NCBI RefSeq assembly: GCF_031769195.1
Contig: NZ_JAVHNP010000006.1
Coordinates: 186,001 to 250,000, forward strand
DNA: 64,000 nucleotides
Reading direction: 5' to 3'
From: Vreelandella sp031769195
Lineage (GTDB): Bacteria; Pseudomonadota; Gammaproteobacteria; Pseudomonadales; Halomonadaceae
The notes under the pieces are model-generated. The model was not told the origin of the DNA. It saw only the letters and a list, made by a program, of their open reading frames with translations, and ran no database searches. Of the stretch, positions 1 to 10,320 are shown piece after piece (within the stretch, counting starts at the first letter, position 1; each line of letters starts with the position of its first letter). The position numbers and the translations under genes were made by a program.

Positions 1-653
1 TACTTCTCAGCGGTTTCTTGCAGTTCCGCCGGAATGTCCACGAGATCAAAGTTCATGCCTAGGCTTTCTTCGTCCCACAAGATGGCTTTCATCTCGATCA
101 GGTCGATAACGCCTTTGAAATCTTCTTCCGTGCCCCAGTTGATCTGGATTGGCACAGCTTTGGCGCCTAAACGCTCTTTCAGCTGGTTAACAACCATGAA
201 GAAGTCAGCGCCGGTACGGTCCATCTTGTTGACGAAGACCATGCGCGGAACTTCATACTTGTTAGCCTGACGCCATACGGTTTCGGTCTGCGGCTGAACG
301 CCGGAGGAACCACACAGTACAACGACCGCACCATCAAGAACACGCAGTGAACGCTCAACTTCGATAGTGAAGTCAACGTGCCCAGGGGTGTCGATGATGT
401 TGATACGGTGCTCATCAAACTGCTTGCTCATGCCCTGCCAGAAACAGGTAGTTGCAGCTGAGGTGATAGTGATACCACGCTCCTGCTCCTGCTCCATCCA
501 GTCCATGGTCGCTGCACCGTCGTGTACTTCACCCACTTTGTGGGAAAGACCGGTGTAGAACAGTACGCGTTCAGTTGTCGTGGTTTTACCCGCGTCAACG
601 TGAGCGACGATACCGATATTGCGATAGCGATTAAGTGGAGTCTTGCGTGCCAC
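1..653 (-). CDS. fusA: Elongation factor G, N-terminal part (partial, cut by left edge)
   Basis: Translational GTPase that drives ribosome translocation. The visible 217 residues begin VARKTPLNRYRNIGIVAHVD and carry the G1 loop AHVDAGKTTT, the DTPGHVDF switch and the NKMDRTGADF guanine-specificity motif, which fit EF-G rather than EF-Tu or TypA. The start is a GTG at 653 with GGGAG about 8 bases upstream. The C-terminal two thirds lie outside the window. It follows rpsG in the classical str operon order rpsL-rpsG-fusA; tuf would be expected next, outside the window. Confidence 0.95.
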   Translation of the reverse strand, partial: MARKTPLNRYRNIGIVAHVDAGKTTTTERVLFYTGLSHKVGEVHDGAATMDWMEQEQERGITITSAATTCFWQGMSKQFDEHRINIIDTPGHVDFTIEVERSLRVLDGAVVVLCGSSGVQPQTETVWRQANKYEVPRMVFVNKMDRTGADFFMVVNQLKERLGAKAVPIQINWGTEEDFKGVIDLIEMKAILWDEESLGMNFDLVDIPAELQETAEK

Positions 654-820
654 GGTGAAGCTCCCGTTAGTTGGCGATGCTCGTTAATTCAGCGGTGTGA
701 TCTCTGCCTATGCCACCGCCGCCATCGACAACGATAGCGGCGGCGTGTTGCAACATGACGAAAAACTTCTTTAACGCAGCGCAACCGGCAGAAAAAAACA
801 CAAACCTAGAAATGCAGAGC

Positions 821-1291
821 TTAGAAACGATAGTGAGAGAAGGCCTTGTTGGCTTCTGCCATACGGTGCACATCTTCACGCTTCTTAACAGCCGAGCCTT
901 TGCCTTCAGCGGCATCCAGCATTTCACCTGCCAGGCGCTGAACCATCGTTTTCTCACCGCGACGACGCGCAGCGTCTACCAACCAGCGCATTGCAAGCGC
1001 TTGGCGGCGTGACGGACGAACTTCAACCGGCACCTGATAGGTCGCACCACCTACGCGGCGCGATTTTACTTCGACCATCGGCTGGATAGTTTCCAGCGCT
1101 TTGTCGAAGATTTCCAGCGGCTCTTCTTTACTACGCTCGGCAACCTTGTCCAACGCACCATAGACGATACGCTCAGCTACGGACTTCTTGCCGCTGACCA
1201 TCAGGTGGTTCATGAACTTCGCCAGACGCTCACTTCCGAACTTAGGATCCGGCAGGATTTCGCGTTTAGCTACAACTCTTCTTCTAGGCAT
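821..1291 (-). CDS. rpsG: 30S ribosomal protein S7
   Basis: Primary 16S rRNA binding protein that nucleates assembly of the 30S head and, in E. coli, represses its own operon translationally. The 156-residue product starts MPRRRVVAKREILPDPKFGS and ends KAFSHYRF, full length for the short bacterial form. The conserved RRVGGATYQVPVEV and RWLVDAARRR segments are intact. It lies 141 bases after rpsL and 167 bases before fusA. The rpsL-rpsG gap is the known place for S7 autoregulation in E. coli; I did not resolve an S7 site here. Confidence 0.97.
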   Translation of the reverse strand: MPRRRVVAKREILPDPKFGSERLAKFMNHLMVSGKKSVAERIVYGALDKVAERSKEEPLEIFDKALETIQPMVEVKSRRVGGATYQVPVEVRPSRRQALAMRWLVDAARRRGEKTMVQRLAGEMLDAAEGKGSAVKKREDVHRMAEANKAFSHYRF

Positions 1292-1432
1292 GATAAGCCC
1301 TCAATTAAGGATCCTTCAGGTAAACCCGGGGCTAACATGCGCTAAAAGCGTTGCCCGACCTTACTCTTATCAGACCGTCATATTCGTGTAAAAGGTAACG
1401 CCACAGCGCTAAATGCGCTGCGATAAGCTGTC

Positions 1433-1807
1433 TTAGGACTTCGGACGCTTAGTACCGTACTTAGAACGACCCTGCTTACGGTTCTGTACGCCAGAGGTAT
1501 CAAGGGCGCCACGAACGGTGTGATAACGCACACCTGGCAAATCCTTTACACGACCGCCGCGGATCAGAACAACAGAGTGCTCTTGAAGGTTGTGACCTTC
1601 ACCACCGATGTAAGAAGACACTTCAAAGCCGTTGGTCAGGCGCACACGGCAAACCTTACGCAGGGCCGAGTTAGGCTTCTTCGGGGTGGTGGTGTAAACG
1701 CGCGTACATACGCCACGTTTTTGCGGGCATGCCTGAAGCGCAGGCACGTCACTTTTTGTGACGGGGCGCTTGCGCGGCTTGCGCACTAGCTGATTAATCG
1801 TTGCCAT
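1433..1807 (-). CDS. rpsL: 30S ribosomal protein S12
   Basis: Decoding-centre protein of the small subunit. The reading frame is open further upstream, but the universal S12 start MATINQLVRKPRKR is at 1807, giving 124 residues, the normal length. The two loops where streptomycin-resistance changes occur, TTTPKKPNSALRKVCRV and RGGRVKDLPGVRYHTVRGAL, have the wild-type lysines. It is the first gene of the str operon and has its own candidate promoter at 1913-1942. Confidence 0.97.
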   Translation of the reverse strand: MATINQLVRKPRKRPVTKSDVPALQACPQKRGVCTRVYTTTPKKPNSALRKVCRVRLTNGFEVSSYIGGEGHNLQEHSVVLIRGGRVKDLPGVRYHTVRGALDTSGVQNRKQGRSKYGTKRPKS

Positions 1808-1912
1808 GGTGTTTAGCTGACTCCAATGGTTGCCTTGTCTTACAACAAGTAGCCTTTTAACAAATACTGCCAGCGGATGCGGGCGCACCCACCCCACTGT
1901 TAAAGGCTGCGC

Positions 1913-1942
1913 ATTCTAAAGGCTGACCCTAGGTGGCGTCAA
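1913..1942 (-). promoter_or_regulatory. Candidate sigma-70 promoter for rpsL-rpsG-fusA
   Basis: On the minus strand there is TTGACG (1937-1942), an 18-base spacer and TAGAAT (1913-1918), about 105 bases upstream of the rpsL start. It lies partly inside the palindromic structure at 1921-1989. The boxes are seen directly; use as the str operon promoter is inferred. Confidence 0.55.
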
Positions 1943-1989
1943 GTCTTGGCGGTCGTTTACCGCCAAGATCGTGCCATTCAGGGTCAGCC
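1921..1989. repeat. Nested inverted repeat between rpoC and rpsL
   Basis: A perfect 10-bp outer repeat (ggctgaccct at 1921-1930, agggtcagcc at 1980-1989) encloses a second perfect hairpin, cttggcggt / accgccaag, around 1944-1966. It begins about 30 bases after the rpoC stop codon. There is no long T run on the minus strand, so it is not a canonical intrinsic terminator. It may end or stabilise the rpoBC mRNA. Confidence 0.6.
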
Positions 1990-2018
1990 ACTCGTTGTTG
2001 CTCGCTGATTACCGTGGA

Positions 2019-5000
2019 TTACAGATCGTCGTCTGAGTCCAGGGCGGTCAACTGAGCGCCAAGCTCCTGCTCTACCTCGGTCGCCGAGGGATTGAACAGA
2101 CGCTCTACGTCTTCGCGCTTGCGACGACGCTCTGCGTGGTGAGTCAGACCGGTACCTGCCGGAATCAGACGTCCAACCACCACGTTCTCTTTCAGGCCAC
2201 GCAGGTAGTCGCGCTTGCCGGTTACCGCTGCTTCGGTCAGTACGCGGGTCGTTTCCTGGAACGACGCCGCCGAGATGAACGACTCAGTGGCCAAGCTGGC
2301 CTTAGTGATACCCAGCAGCAAGCGTTGATACTTGGCCGGGAATTTACCTTCTTTCTCAAGCCGTGCGTTCTGCTCAAGCACACGCACCAGCTCTGCCTGA
2401 TCGCCAGTGATGAAGTCAGAGTCACCTGAATCAGTGATCTCCACCTTACGCAGCATCTGACGCACAATGACTTCAATGTGCTTATCGTTGATGCCTACAC
2501 CCTGCAGACGATAAACGTCCTGCACTTCGGCAGTGATGTATTTAGCCAGCTCCGCCACGCCCAGCAAACGCAGGATATCGTGGGGGTTGCTCGGGCCATC
2601 GGAAATGACTTCACCCTTCTCTACCGCTTCACCTTCGAACACAGCGATTTGACGCCATTTCGGGATCAACGCTTCGAACGGATCGCCAGATTCCGGCGTA
2701 ATGGTCAGACGACGCTTACCCTTGGTCTCTTTGCCGAAGCTCACCACACCGCTGATTTCAGCCAGGATGGCAGACTCTTTCGGCTTACGCGCTTCGAACA
2801 GATCGGCAACACGCGGCAGACCACCGGTGATGTCTTTGTTACCCGAAGCCTCAACCGGAATACGGGCAACCACTTCACCCACCCCGATCGTGGCACCATC
2901 ATCGGCAGAGATAATGGAGTTACCGGGCAACAGGTACTGTACCGGCGTGTTCGAACCGGAGACGGACACGTACTCACCCGCGGCGTCTTTCAGCATGACC
3001 ATCGGGCGCTTATCGCGACCAGCCATCGGACGAGCGGCTGACTCAATCACTTCGATAGACGACAGGCCGGTCATCTCATCAACGCTGCGGTGCATGGTGA
3101 CACCTTCGTCGAGGTCGATGAACTGCGCCTTACCCTCTACCTCGGCAATGATCGGATGCGTGTGCGGATCCCATTTAGCGACGACCGCACCGGCATCCAC
3201 AACATCGCCATCACGTACGGAAAGCTCAGCACCATAGGGTAGCTTGTAGTACTCACGCTCACGACCATGATCGTCGGCAACGGCCAGGGCGCTTGAACGA
3301 GACACCACCACCAATTTGCCATCGGCGCGCTCTACGTGCTTGATGTTGTGCAGACGTACTTTACCGCCGTGTTTCACCTGAACGCTGTCGACCGCCGATG
3401 AACGCGATGCCGCACCACCGATGTGGAACGTACGCATGGTCAGCTGGGTACCCGGCTCACCGATAGACTGTGCCGCGATAACGCCGACAGACTCACCGAT
3501 GTTGACCTGGTGACCACGGGCAAGGTCACGTCCGTAACAGGACGAACAAACGCCGTGAGCGGTATCACAGGTGATGGTTGAGCGAACGATAATCTCGTCC
3601 ACACCCATGGTATCCAGCGATGCGCACCACTTCTCGTCGAGCAGCGTGCCGCGCGGAATCAATACTTCTTCGGTGCTCGGATCCACTACATCAATGGCAA
3701 CAACACGACCCAGTACACGCTGAGACAGCGGTACGATGATGTCGCCACCTTCGATGATCGGGTGCAGCGTCAGACCGTTTTCAGTGCCACAGTCGGTCTC
3801 GGTAATCACCAAGTCCTGCGCCACGTCTACCAGACGGCGTGTCAGGTAACCGGAGTTGGCCGTTTTCAGGGCCGTATCCGCCAGACCTTTACGCGCACCG
3901 TGGGTCGAGATGAAGTACTGAAGTACGTTCAGACCTTCACGGAAGTTCGCCACGATCGGCGTTTCAATGATCGAGCCATCCGGCTTGGCCATCAGACCAC
4001 GCATACCCGCCAACTGACGAATCTGGGCAGCAGAACCACGAGCACCGGAGTCGGCCATGATAAAGACGCTATTGAAGGAGTCTTGCTCAACTTCATTACC
4101 GTCACGGTCCGTCACAGTCTCTTTCGAGATACCGACCATCATGGCCTTGGCGACTTTATCGTTCGCCTTGGACCAGATATCGATAACTTTGTTGTACTTC
4201 TCGCCTGCGGTTACCAGACCAGAAGAGAACTGATCTTCAATCTCTTTAACTTCCGCTTCGGCAGCGTCAACGATCTCGGTTTTGGCATCGGGGATAACGA
4301 AGTCGTTAACACCGATAGAGGCGCCGGACCACGTCGCCAGACGGAAACCGGTATACATCAGCTGGTCAGCGAAAATGACGGTCGGCTTAAGGCCAGCACG
4401 ACGATACACTTCGTTAATCAGGCTAGAGATCGCCTTCTTCTTCATCGGCTGATCGATCAGCGCGAACGGCACACCTTCCGGCAGAATGCGGAACAGCAGT
4501 GCACGACCTACGGTAGTGTCGTAAACGCGACGGTGGAAACTACGCTCACCGGTCTCTTCTTCAACATCTACTTCGTCCAGACGTACTTTGACACGGGCAT
4601 GCAGCGATACAGACTGCGTACCAAACGCACGCTCTACCTCATTGAGGCCAGAGAACACCATGCCTTCGCCTTTGGCGTTGATCTTTTCGCGGGTCATGTA
4701 ATACAGACCCAGAACAACGTCTTGAGACGGTACGATGATCGGCTCGCCGTTGGCGGGCGACAGCACGTTGTTGGTCGCCATCATCAGCGCACGGGCTTCA
4801 AGCTGCGCTTCCAGCGTCAGCGGCACGTGTACGGCCATCTGGTCGCCGTCGAAGTCAGCGTTGTAGGCCGCACACACCAGCGGGTGCAGTTGAATCGCTT
4901 TACCTTCGATTAACAGCGGCTCAAACGCTTGGATGCCCAAACGGTGCAGCGTCGGTGCACGGTTAAGCAGTACCGGGTGTTCGCGGATAACGTCCGCCAG

Positions 5001-6233
5001 GATGTCCCACACTTCCGGCAGTTCGCGCTCAACCATCTTCTTCGCGGCTTTGATCGTGGACGCATGGCCCAGCGACTGCAGCTTGGAGTAGATGAACGGC
5101 TTGAACAGCTCAAGCGCCATTTTCTTCGGCAGACCACACTGGTGCAGGCGCAGCGTCGGACCCACGGTAATTACCGAACGGCCTGAGTAGTCAACACGCT
5201 TACCCAACAAGTTCTGACGGAAACGACCCTGCTTACCTTTAATCATATCGGCAAGCGATTTCAGCGGGCGCTTGTTAGAGCCTGTAATGGCACGGCCACG
5301 GCGGCCGTTATCCAGCAACGCGTCGACCGCCTCCTGCAGCATACGCTTCTCGTTGCGCACGATGATATCCGGCGCATTGAGGTCCAGCAGACGCTTCAGG
5401 CGGTTGTTACGGTTGATCACACGACGGTAAAGGTCGTTAAGATCAGACGTCGCGAAGCGGCCACCGTCTAGCGGTACCAGCGGACGTAGATCCGGCGGCA
5501 GCACGGGCAGCACTTCCATGACCATCCACGCCGGCGCATTGCCAGAGTGGTAGAACGCTTCCAGCAGCTTCAAGCGCTTAGACAGTTTCTTGATCTTGGT
5601 TTCAGAGTTTGTCTGCGGAATTTCTTCACGCAGGTGGTTAATCTCTTCTTCCAGATCAATGTCTTTGAGCAGTTCTTGGACCGCTTCGGCACCCATACGG
5701 GCGTCGAAGTCGTCACCGAACTCTTCCAGCGCTTCGAAGTACTGCTCGTCGTTCAACAGCTGACCACGCTCCAGCGTGGTCATGCCTGGGTCGATAACGA
5801 CAAAGCTTTCGAAGTACAGCACGCGCTCGATATCACGCAGGGTCATGTCAAGGAACATGCCGATACGCGACGGCAGTGATTTCAGGAACCAAATGTGAGC
5901 GACCGGCGAGGCAAGCTCGATATGGCCCATGCGCTCACGGCGCACGGCAGCCTTGGTGACTTCAACGCCACACTTCTCACAAATGATACCGCGGTGCTTC
6001 ATGCGCTTATATTTGCCGCACAAGCACTCGTAGTCTTTGACCGGACCAAAAATCTTGGCGCAGAACAGACCATCCCGCTCCGGCTTAAAGGTACGGTAGT
6101 TGATGGTCTCAGGCTTCTTCACCTCGCCAAACGACCAGGAGCGAATCATGTCCGGCGACGCGAGGGTAATCTTGATCGCGTCAAACTCTTCGGACTGAGA
6201 CTGCGATTTGAGTACTTTCACCAAATCTTTCAT
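2019..6233 (-). CDS. rpoC: DNA-directed RNA polymerase subunit beta-prime
   Basis: Catalytic largest subunit of RNA polymerase, 1404 residues (E. coli 1407). It has the N-terminal zinc ribbon with C70, C72, C85 and C88, the invariant NADFDGDQMAVH magnesium-binding motif near residue 460, and the second zinc site in the CDTAHGVCSSCYGRD segment. It starts 10 bases after the rpoB stop codon, so the two are translated from one message. No frameshift or truncation is seen. Confidence 0.99.
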   Translation of the reverse strand: MKDLVKVLKSQSQSEEFDAIKITLASPDMIRSWSFGEVKKPETINYRTFKPERDGLFCAKIFGPVKDYECLCGKYKRMKHRGIICEKCGVEVTKAAVRRERMGHIELASPVAHIWFLKSLPSRIGMFLDMTLRDIERVLYFESFVVIDPGMTTLERGQLLNDEQYFEALEEFGDDFDARMGAEAVQELLKDIDLEEEINHLREEIPQTNSETKIKKLSKRLKLLEAFYHSGNAPAWMVMEVLPVLPPDLRPLVPLDGGRFATSDLNDLYRRVINRNNRLKRLLDLNAPDIIVRNEKRMLQEAVDALLDNGRRGRAITGSNKRPLKSLADMIKGKQGRFRQNLLGKRVDYSGRSVITVGPTLRLHQCGLPKKMALELFKPFIYSKLQSLGHASTIKAAKKMVERELPEVWDILADVIREHPVLLNRAPTLHRLGIQAFEPLLIEGKAIQLHPLVCAAYNADFDGDQMAVHVPLTLEAQLEARALMMATNNVLSPANGEPIIVPSQDVVLGLYYMTREKINAKGEGMVFSGLNEVERAFGTQSVSLHARVKVRLDEVDVEEETGERSFHRRVYDTTVGRALLFRILPEGVPFALIDQPMKKKAISSLINEVYRRAGLKPTVIFADQLMYTGFRLATWSGASIGVNDFVIPDAKTEIVDAAEAEVKEIEDQFSSGLVTAGEKYNKVIDIWSKANDKVAKAMMVGISKETVTDRDGNEVEQDSFNSVFIMADSGARGSAAQIRQLAGMRGLMAKPDGSIIETPIVANFREGLNVLQYFISTHGARKGLADTALKTANSGYLTRRLVDVAQDLVITETDCGTENGLTLHPIIEGGDIIVPLSQRVLGRVVAIDVVDPSTEEVLIPRGTLLDEKWCASLDTMGVDEIIVRSTITCDTAHGVCSSCYGRDLARGHQVNIGESVGVIAAQSIGEPGTQLTMRTFHIGGAASRSSAVDSVQVKHGGKVRLHNIKHVERADGKLVVVSRSSALAVADDHGREREYYKLPYGAELSVRDGDVVDAGAVVAKWDPHTHPIIAEVEGKAQFIDLDEGVTMHRSVDEMTGLSSIEVIESAARPMAGRDKRPMVMLKDAAGEYVSVSGSNTPVQYLLPGNSIISADDGATIGVGEVVARIPVEASGNKDITGGLPRVADLFEARKPKESAILAEISGVVSFGKETKGKRRLTITPESGDPFEALIPKWRQIAVFEGEAVEKGEVISDGPSNPHDILRLLGVAELAKYITAEVQDVYRLQGVGINDKHIEVIVRQMLRKVEITDSGDSDFITGDQAELVRVLEQNARLEKEGKFPAKYQRLLLGITKASLATESFISAASFQETTRVLTEAAVTGKRDYLRGLKENVVVGRLIPAGTGLTHHAERRRKREDVERLFNPSATEVEQELGAQLTALDSDDDL

Positions 6234-6243
6234 ATGACGGCTC

Positions 6244-9200
6244 CTAGCTCTCTAACTCGATATCGATGCCCAGCGAGCGGATTTCCTTCACGAGTACGTT
6301 GAAGGATTCCGGCATGCCTGCCTGCATGGTGTGGTCGCCATCCACGATGTTTTTATACATCTTGGTGCGGCCTTCGACGTCGTCCGACTTGACGGTGAGC
6401 ATCTCTTGTAGCGTGTACGCGGCGCCGTATGCTTCCAACGCCCACACTTCCATCTCACCGAAGCGCTGACCACCGAACTGCGCCTTACCACCCAAGGGCT
6501 GCTGAGTCACCAGCGAGTAAGAACCGGTAGAACGCGCGTGCATCTTGTCGTCTACCAGGTGGTTAAGCTTCAGCATGTACATGTAGCCAACGGTGACCGG
6601 ACGGTCAAACGCATCGCCGGTACGTCCATCGTACAGTGCCATTTGGCCAGACTCAGGAATGTCCGCCAGCTTCAGCAGGTGTTTGATTTCGTGCTCTTTA
6701 GCACCGTCAAACACCGGCGTGGCCATCGGCACACCGCCTTTGAGGTTCTTCGCCAGCGCGATGATTTCTTCATCGGTCAGGGAGTCGATATCCTCAACAC
6801 GGGTACCCGGCGTGTTATACACCTGGCCCAGGAAGTCACGGATTTCAGCGACCTGCTGGCCGCGTGCATCGCGAAGCATGGCGTCAATCTTGACCCCAAG
6901 ACCACGTGCCGCCATCCCCAGGTGGGTTTCCAGGATCTGACCGACGTTCATACGCGACGGTACGCCCAGCGGGTTCAGCACCACATCGACCGGCTCACCC
7001 TTCTCGTCGAACGGCATGTCTTCGATGGGCATGATCGCGGAGATAACACCTTTGTTACCGTGACGACCGGCCATCTTGTCACCGGGCTGAATGCGACGCT
7101 TCACCGCCATGTAGACTTTGACGATTTTCAGCACGCCCGGCGCGAGATCGTCGCCCTGGGTCAGCTTGCGCTTCTTATCTTCAAAACGCTCGTCCATCTC
7201 TTTACGGCGGTTCTCGAGCTGCTCATCGGCCTGGGCCAACAGTTCGTTGTAGGCTTCATCCTGCATGCGCAGCTTAAACCACTGCTGACGCGGCAGCTCG
7301 TCGAGGTAGTCCTCGCCCAGTACGTCGCCTTTCTTCAGGTTCGGACCGCCATTGACCGCTTGGCCATCCAGCGTACGCTTGAGACGCTCAAAGGTGGCGT
7401 CTTCAGCAATACGGTAGGTTTCCTGAAGATCCTTGCGCACTTCGTCTAACTGCATCTGTTCAATGGAGAGCGCACGGGAGTCTTTCTCAACGCCGTCACG
7501 AGTAAACACCTGAACGTCGATGACCGTACCTTTCATGCCCGTCGGAGCACGCAAAGAGGTGTCTTTAACGTCAGACGCTTTCTCACCGAAGATGGCACGC
7601 AGCAGTTTCTCTTCTGGTGTCAGCTGGGTTTCACCTTTCGGCGTCACCTTACCGACCAGAATGTCGCCGGGGCCCACTTCAGCACCGATGTACACAACGC
7701 CCGCTTCGTCCAATTTACCCAGCGCAGACTCGCCAACGTTGGGAATATCGGAGGTAATCTCTTCCGGCCCTAACTTGGTGTCGCGAGACACACAGGTCAG
7801 CTCCTGGATGTGAATCGTGGTGAAACGGTCTTCTTGAACCACCCGCTCTGACAGCAGGATAGAGTCCTCGAAGTTGTAGCCGTTCCAGGGCATGAACGCG
7901 ATGCGCATGTTCTGGCCAAGCGCCAGGTCGCCCATGTCGACAGACGGGCCATCGGCCAGAATGTCACCACGCGCAACGCTGTCACCAGGACGCACGATGG
8001 GGCGCTGGTTCATACAGGTGTTCTGGTTAGAACGGGTGTATTTGGTCAGGTTGTAGATATCAACACCGGCTTCACCGCCGATGATTTCATCTTCATGAAC
8101 CCGAACCACCACGCGACGCGCGTCAACAGAGTCAATCACGCCGCCACGGCGAGCAACGGCACAAACGCCGGAGTCACGGGCAACGAAGCGCTCCATACCC
8201 GTACCAACGAGCGGCTTATCAGCGCGCAGCGTCGGAACCGCCTGACGCTGCATGTTCGCACCCATCAAGGCGCGGTTAGCATCATCGTGCTCAAGGAACG
8301 GAATTAGTGCGGCCGCGACCGATACTACCTGACGGGGAGATACGTCCATCAGCGTCACTTGCTCAGGACGCATAAAGGTCGTTTCACCGCGGTGGCGTAC
8401 CTGCACCAGGTCATCAATCAGCTTGCCGGACTCGTCAACTGCCGCAGACGCCTGGGCGATAACGAAGTCACCTTCCTCAATCGCTGACAGGTGAACGATG
8501 TCGTCAGTAACCTGACAGGCGTTCACTTTACGGTACGGTGTTTCCAAGAAGCCGTAGCTGTTGGTGTGACTGTACGTGGCCAGCGAGTTGATCAGACCGA
8601 TGTTCGGGCCTTCCGGCGTTTCGATCGGGCACAGACGGCCGTAGTGCGTGGCGTGTACGTCACGTACTTCGAAGCCTGCGCGCTCACGGGTCAGACCACC
8701 CGGGCCGAGTGCAGACACACGACGCTTGTGAGTGACCTCAGAAAGCGGGTTGTTCTGGTCCATAAACTGGGAAAGCTGGCTAGAACCGAAGAACTCTTTC
8801 ACCGCCGCTGCAACAGGCTTGGCGTTGATCAAGTCTTGCGGCATCAGGCCTTCGCTTTCCGCCATGGAAAGACGCTCTTTCACCGCGCGCTCAACGCGCA
8901 CCAAGCCGACACGGAACTGGTTCTCGGCCATTTCGCCAACACAGCGAATACGACGGTTACCCAGGTGATCGATATCGTCCACGTCGCCGAAGCCGTTACG
9001 GATATTGATCAGCTCACGCAGTACATCCAGGATGTCTTTGCGATCCAGTACGCCGGAACCGGTGTCGCTTTCACGACGCAGACGGCGGTTGAACTTCATG
9101 CGACCCACGCCCGACAAGTCGTAGCGGTCTTCGGTGAAGAACAAGTTATGGAACAGCGTCTCAGCGGCCTCTTTGGTGGGCGGCTCGCCGGGGCGCATCA

Positions 9201-10320
9201 TGCGGTAGATTTCCACCAGCGCTTCAAGCGCTGAACCCGTACCATCCAGCTTCAGGGTATCGGAAATAAACGAACCGCAGTCCAGGTCGTTGGTGTACAG
9301 CGTTTCGATATGCGTGATACCGCCCTGAGCCATACGCTCGAGGACTTCCGGGGTGATCTCCGTATTACACGGGCAGATCAGTTCGCCGGTTTTGGTATCA
9401 ATTTGGTCTTTCGCCAGCGTTTTACCGAACAGGTACTCCATCGGCACTTCCAGACGCTCAAGGCCAGCTTTTTCAAGCTGACGAATGTGCTTCTGGGTGA
9501 TCCGACGTCCTTCTTCAACAATCACTTCACCTTCGCCATCCTTGATGTCGAAAGTGGCGGTTTCACCACGCAGACGTGACGGCACCAGCTCCACTGAGAA
9601 GCCAGACTTCTCAATGTGGAACTTGCTGGTTTCGAAGAACTCCGCCAGGATTTCTTCGGTGCTCATACCTAGCGCACGCATCAACACAGACGCTGGCAGT
9701 TTGCGGCGACGGTCAATACGTACAAAGACGTTGTCTTTGGGGTCGAACTCGAAGTCCAGCCAGGAGCCACGGTAAGGAATCACGCGAGCAGAGTAGAGCA
9801 ACTTACCAGAGGAGTGGCTCTTGCCTTTATCGTGATCAAAGAACACACCGGGTGAGCGGTGGAGCTGGGAAACGATAACCCGCTCAGTACCGTTGATCAC
9901 AAAGGTACCGTTCTCGGTCATCAGGGGGATTTCCCCCATGTAGACTTCTTGCTCTTTGATATCCTTGATTGCCTTGTTCGAGGAGTCGCGATCATAGATG
10001 ATCAAGCGAACCTTGACGCGCAGCGGGGCGGAGTACGTCACGCCACGCAGCTGGCACTCTTTAACGTCGAACGCCGGCGTACCAAAGCGGTAGCTAACGT
10101 ACTCCAGGGCCGCATTGCCGGAGAAGCTCTCGATCGGGAACACGGACTTGAACGCCGCGTGCAGACCAACCTCGTGGCGCTCGTCAGGCGAACGATCCTG
10201 CTGGAGAAAGTCGTAGTAGGAATCAAGCTGGATGGCCAGCAAGTAAGGCACATCCATCACTTGGGGCAGTTTGCCGAAATCCTTGCGGATGCGTTTTTTC
10301 TCAGTATATGAGTAAGCCAT
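6244..10320 (-). CDS. rpoB: DNA-directed RNA polymerase subunit beta
   Basis: Second large subunit of RNA polymerase, 1358 residues, starting MAYSYTEKKRIRKDFGK. The rifampicin pocket (SSQLSQFMDQNNPLSEVTHK, then RRVSALGPGGLTRERAGFE) has the wild-type residues at the usual resistance positions. The C-terminal segment GGKAQFGGQRFGEMEVWALE is intact. It is separated from rplL by 365 bases containing a strong hairpin (10611-10645), as in other gammaproteobacteria where an attenuator sets the ratio of ribosomal proteins to polymerase. Confidence 0.99.
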   Translation of the reverse strand: MAYSYTEKKRIRKDFGKLPQVMDVPYLLAIQLDSYYDFLQQDRSPDERHEVGLHAAFKSVFPIESFSGNAALEYVSYRFGTPAFDVKECQLRGVTYSAPLRVKVRLIIYDRDSSNKAIKDIKEQEVYMGEIPLMTENGTFVINGTERVIVSQLHRSPGVFFDHDKGKSHSSGKLLYSARVIPYRGSWLDFEFDPKDNVFVRIDRRRKLPASVLMRALGMSTEEILAEFFETSKFHIEKSGFSVELVPSRLRGETATFDIKDGEGEVIVEEGRRITQKHIRQLEKAGLERLEVPMEYLFGKTLAKDQIDTKTGELICPCNTEITPEVLERMAQGGITHIETLYTNDLDCGSFISDTLKLDGTGSALEALVEIYRMMRPGEPPTKEAAETLFHNLFFTEDRYDLSGVGRMKFNRRLRRESDTGSGVLDRKDILDVLRELINIRNGFGDVDDIDHLGNRRIRCVGEMAENQFRVGLVRVERAVKERLSMAESEGLMPQDLINAKPVAAAVKEFFGSSQLSQFMDQNNPLSEVTHKRRVSALGPGGLTRERAGFEVRDVHATHYGRLCPIETPEGPNIGLINSLATYSHTNSYGFLETPYRKVNACQVTDDIVHLSAIEEGDFVIAQASAAVDESGKLIDDLVQVRHRGETTFMRPEQVTLMDVSPRQVVSVAAALIPFLEHDDANRALMGANMQRQAVPTLRADKPLVGTGMERFVARDSGVCAVARRGGVIDSVDARRVVVRVHEDEIIGGEAGVDIYNLTKYTRSNQNTCMNQRPIVRPGDSVARGDILADGPSVDMGDLALGQNMRIAFMPWNGYNFEDSILLSERVVQEDRFTTIHIQELTCVSRDTKLGPEEITSDIPNVGESALGKLDEAGVVYIGAEVGPGDILVGKVTPKGETQLTPEEKLLRAIFGEKASDVKDTSLRAPTGMKGTVIDVQVFTRDGVEKDSRALSIEQMQLDEVRKDLQETYRIAEDATFERLKRTLDGQAVNGGPNLKKGDVLGEDYLDELPRQQWFKLRMQDEAYNELLAQADEQLENRRKEMDERFEDKKRKLTQGDDLAPGVLKIVKVYMAVKRRIQPGDKMAGRHGNKGVISAIMPIEDMPFDEKGEPVDVVLNPLGVPSRMNVGQILETHLGMAARGLGVKIDAMLRDARGQQVAEIRDFLGQVYNTPGTRVEDIDSLTDEEIIALAKNLKGGVPMATPVFDGAKEHEIKHLLKLADIPESGQMALYDGRTGDAFDRPVTVGYMYMLKLNHLVDDKMHARSTGSYSLVTQQPLGGKAQFGGQRFGEMEVWALEAYGAAYTLQEMLTVKSDDVEGRTKMYKNIVDGDHTMQAGMPESFNVLVKEIRSLGIDIELES

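Noticed and set aside
3762..4913. Long plus-strand open frame (about 380 codons) opposite rpoC
   Set aside because: It is antisense to a perfectly conserved rpoC, shows no protein family features and is an effect of codon bias. The same applies to the open frames opposite rpoB near 6538-7449 and 8491-9234 and opposite rplA near 11990-12919.
8700..8900. Rifampicin-resistance changes in rpoB and streptomycin-resistance changes in rpsL
   Set aside because: The key segments in both proteins have the wild-type residues.
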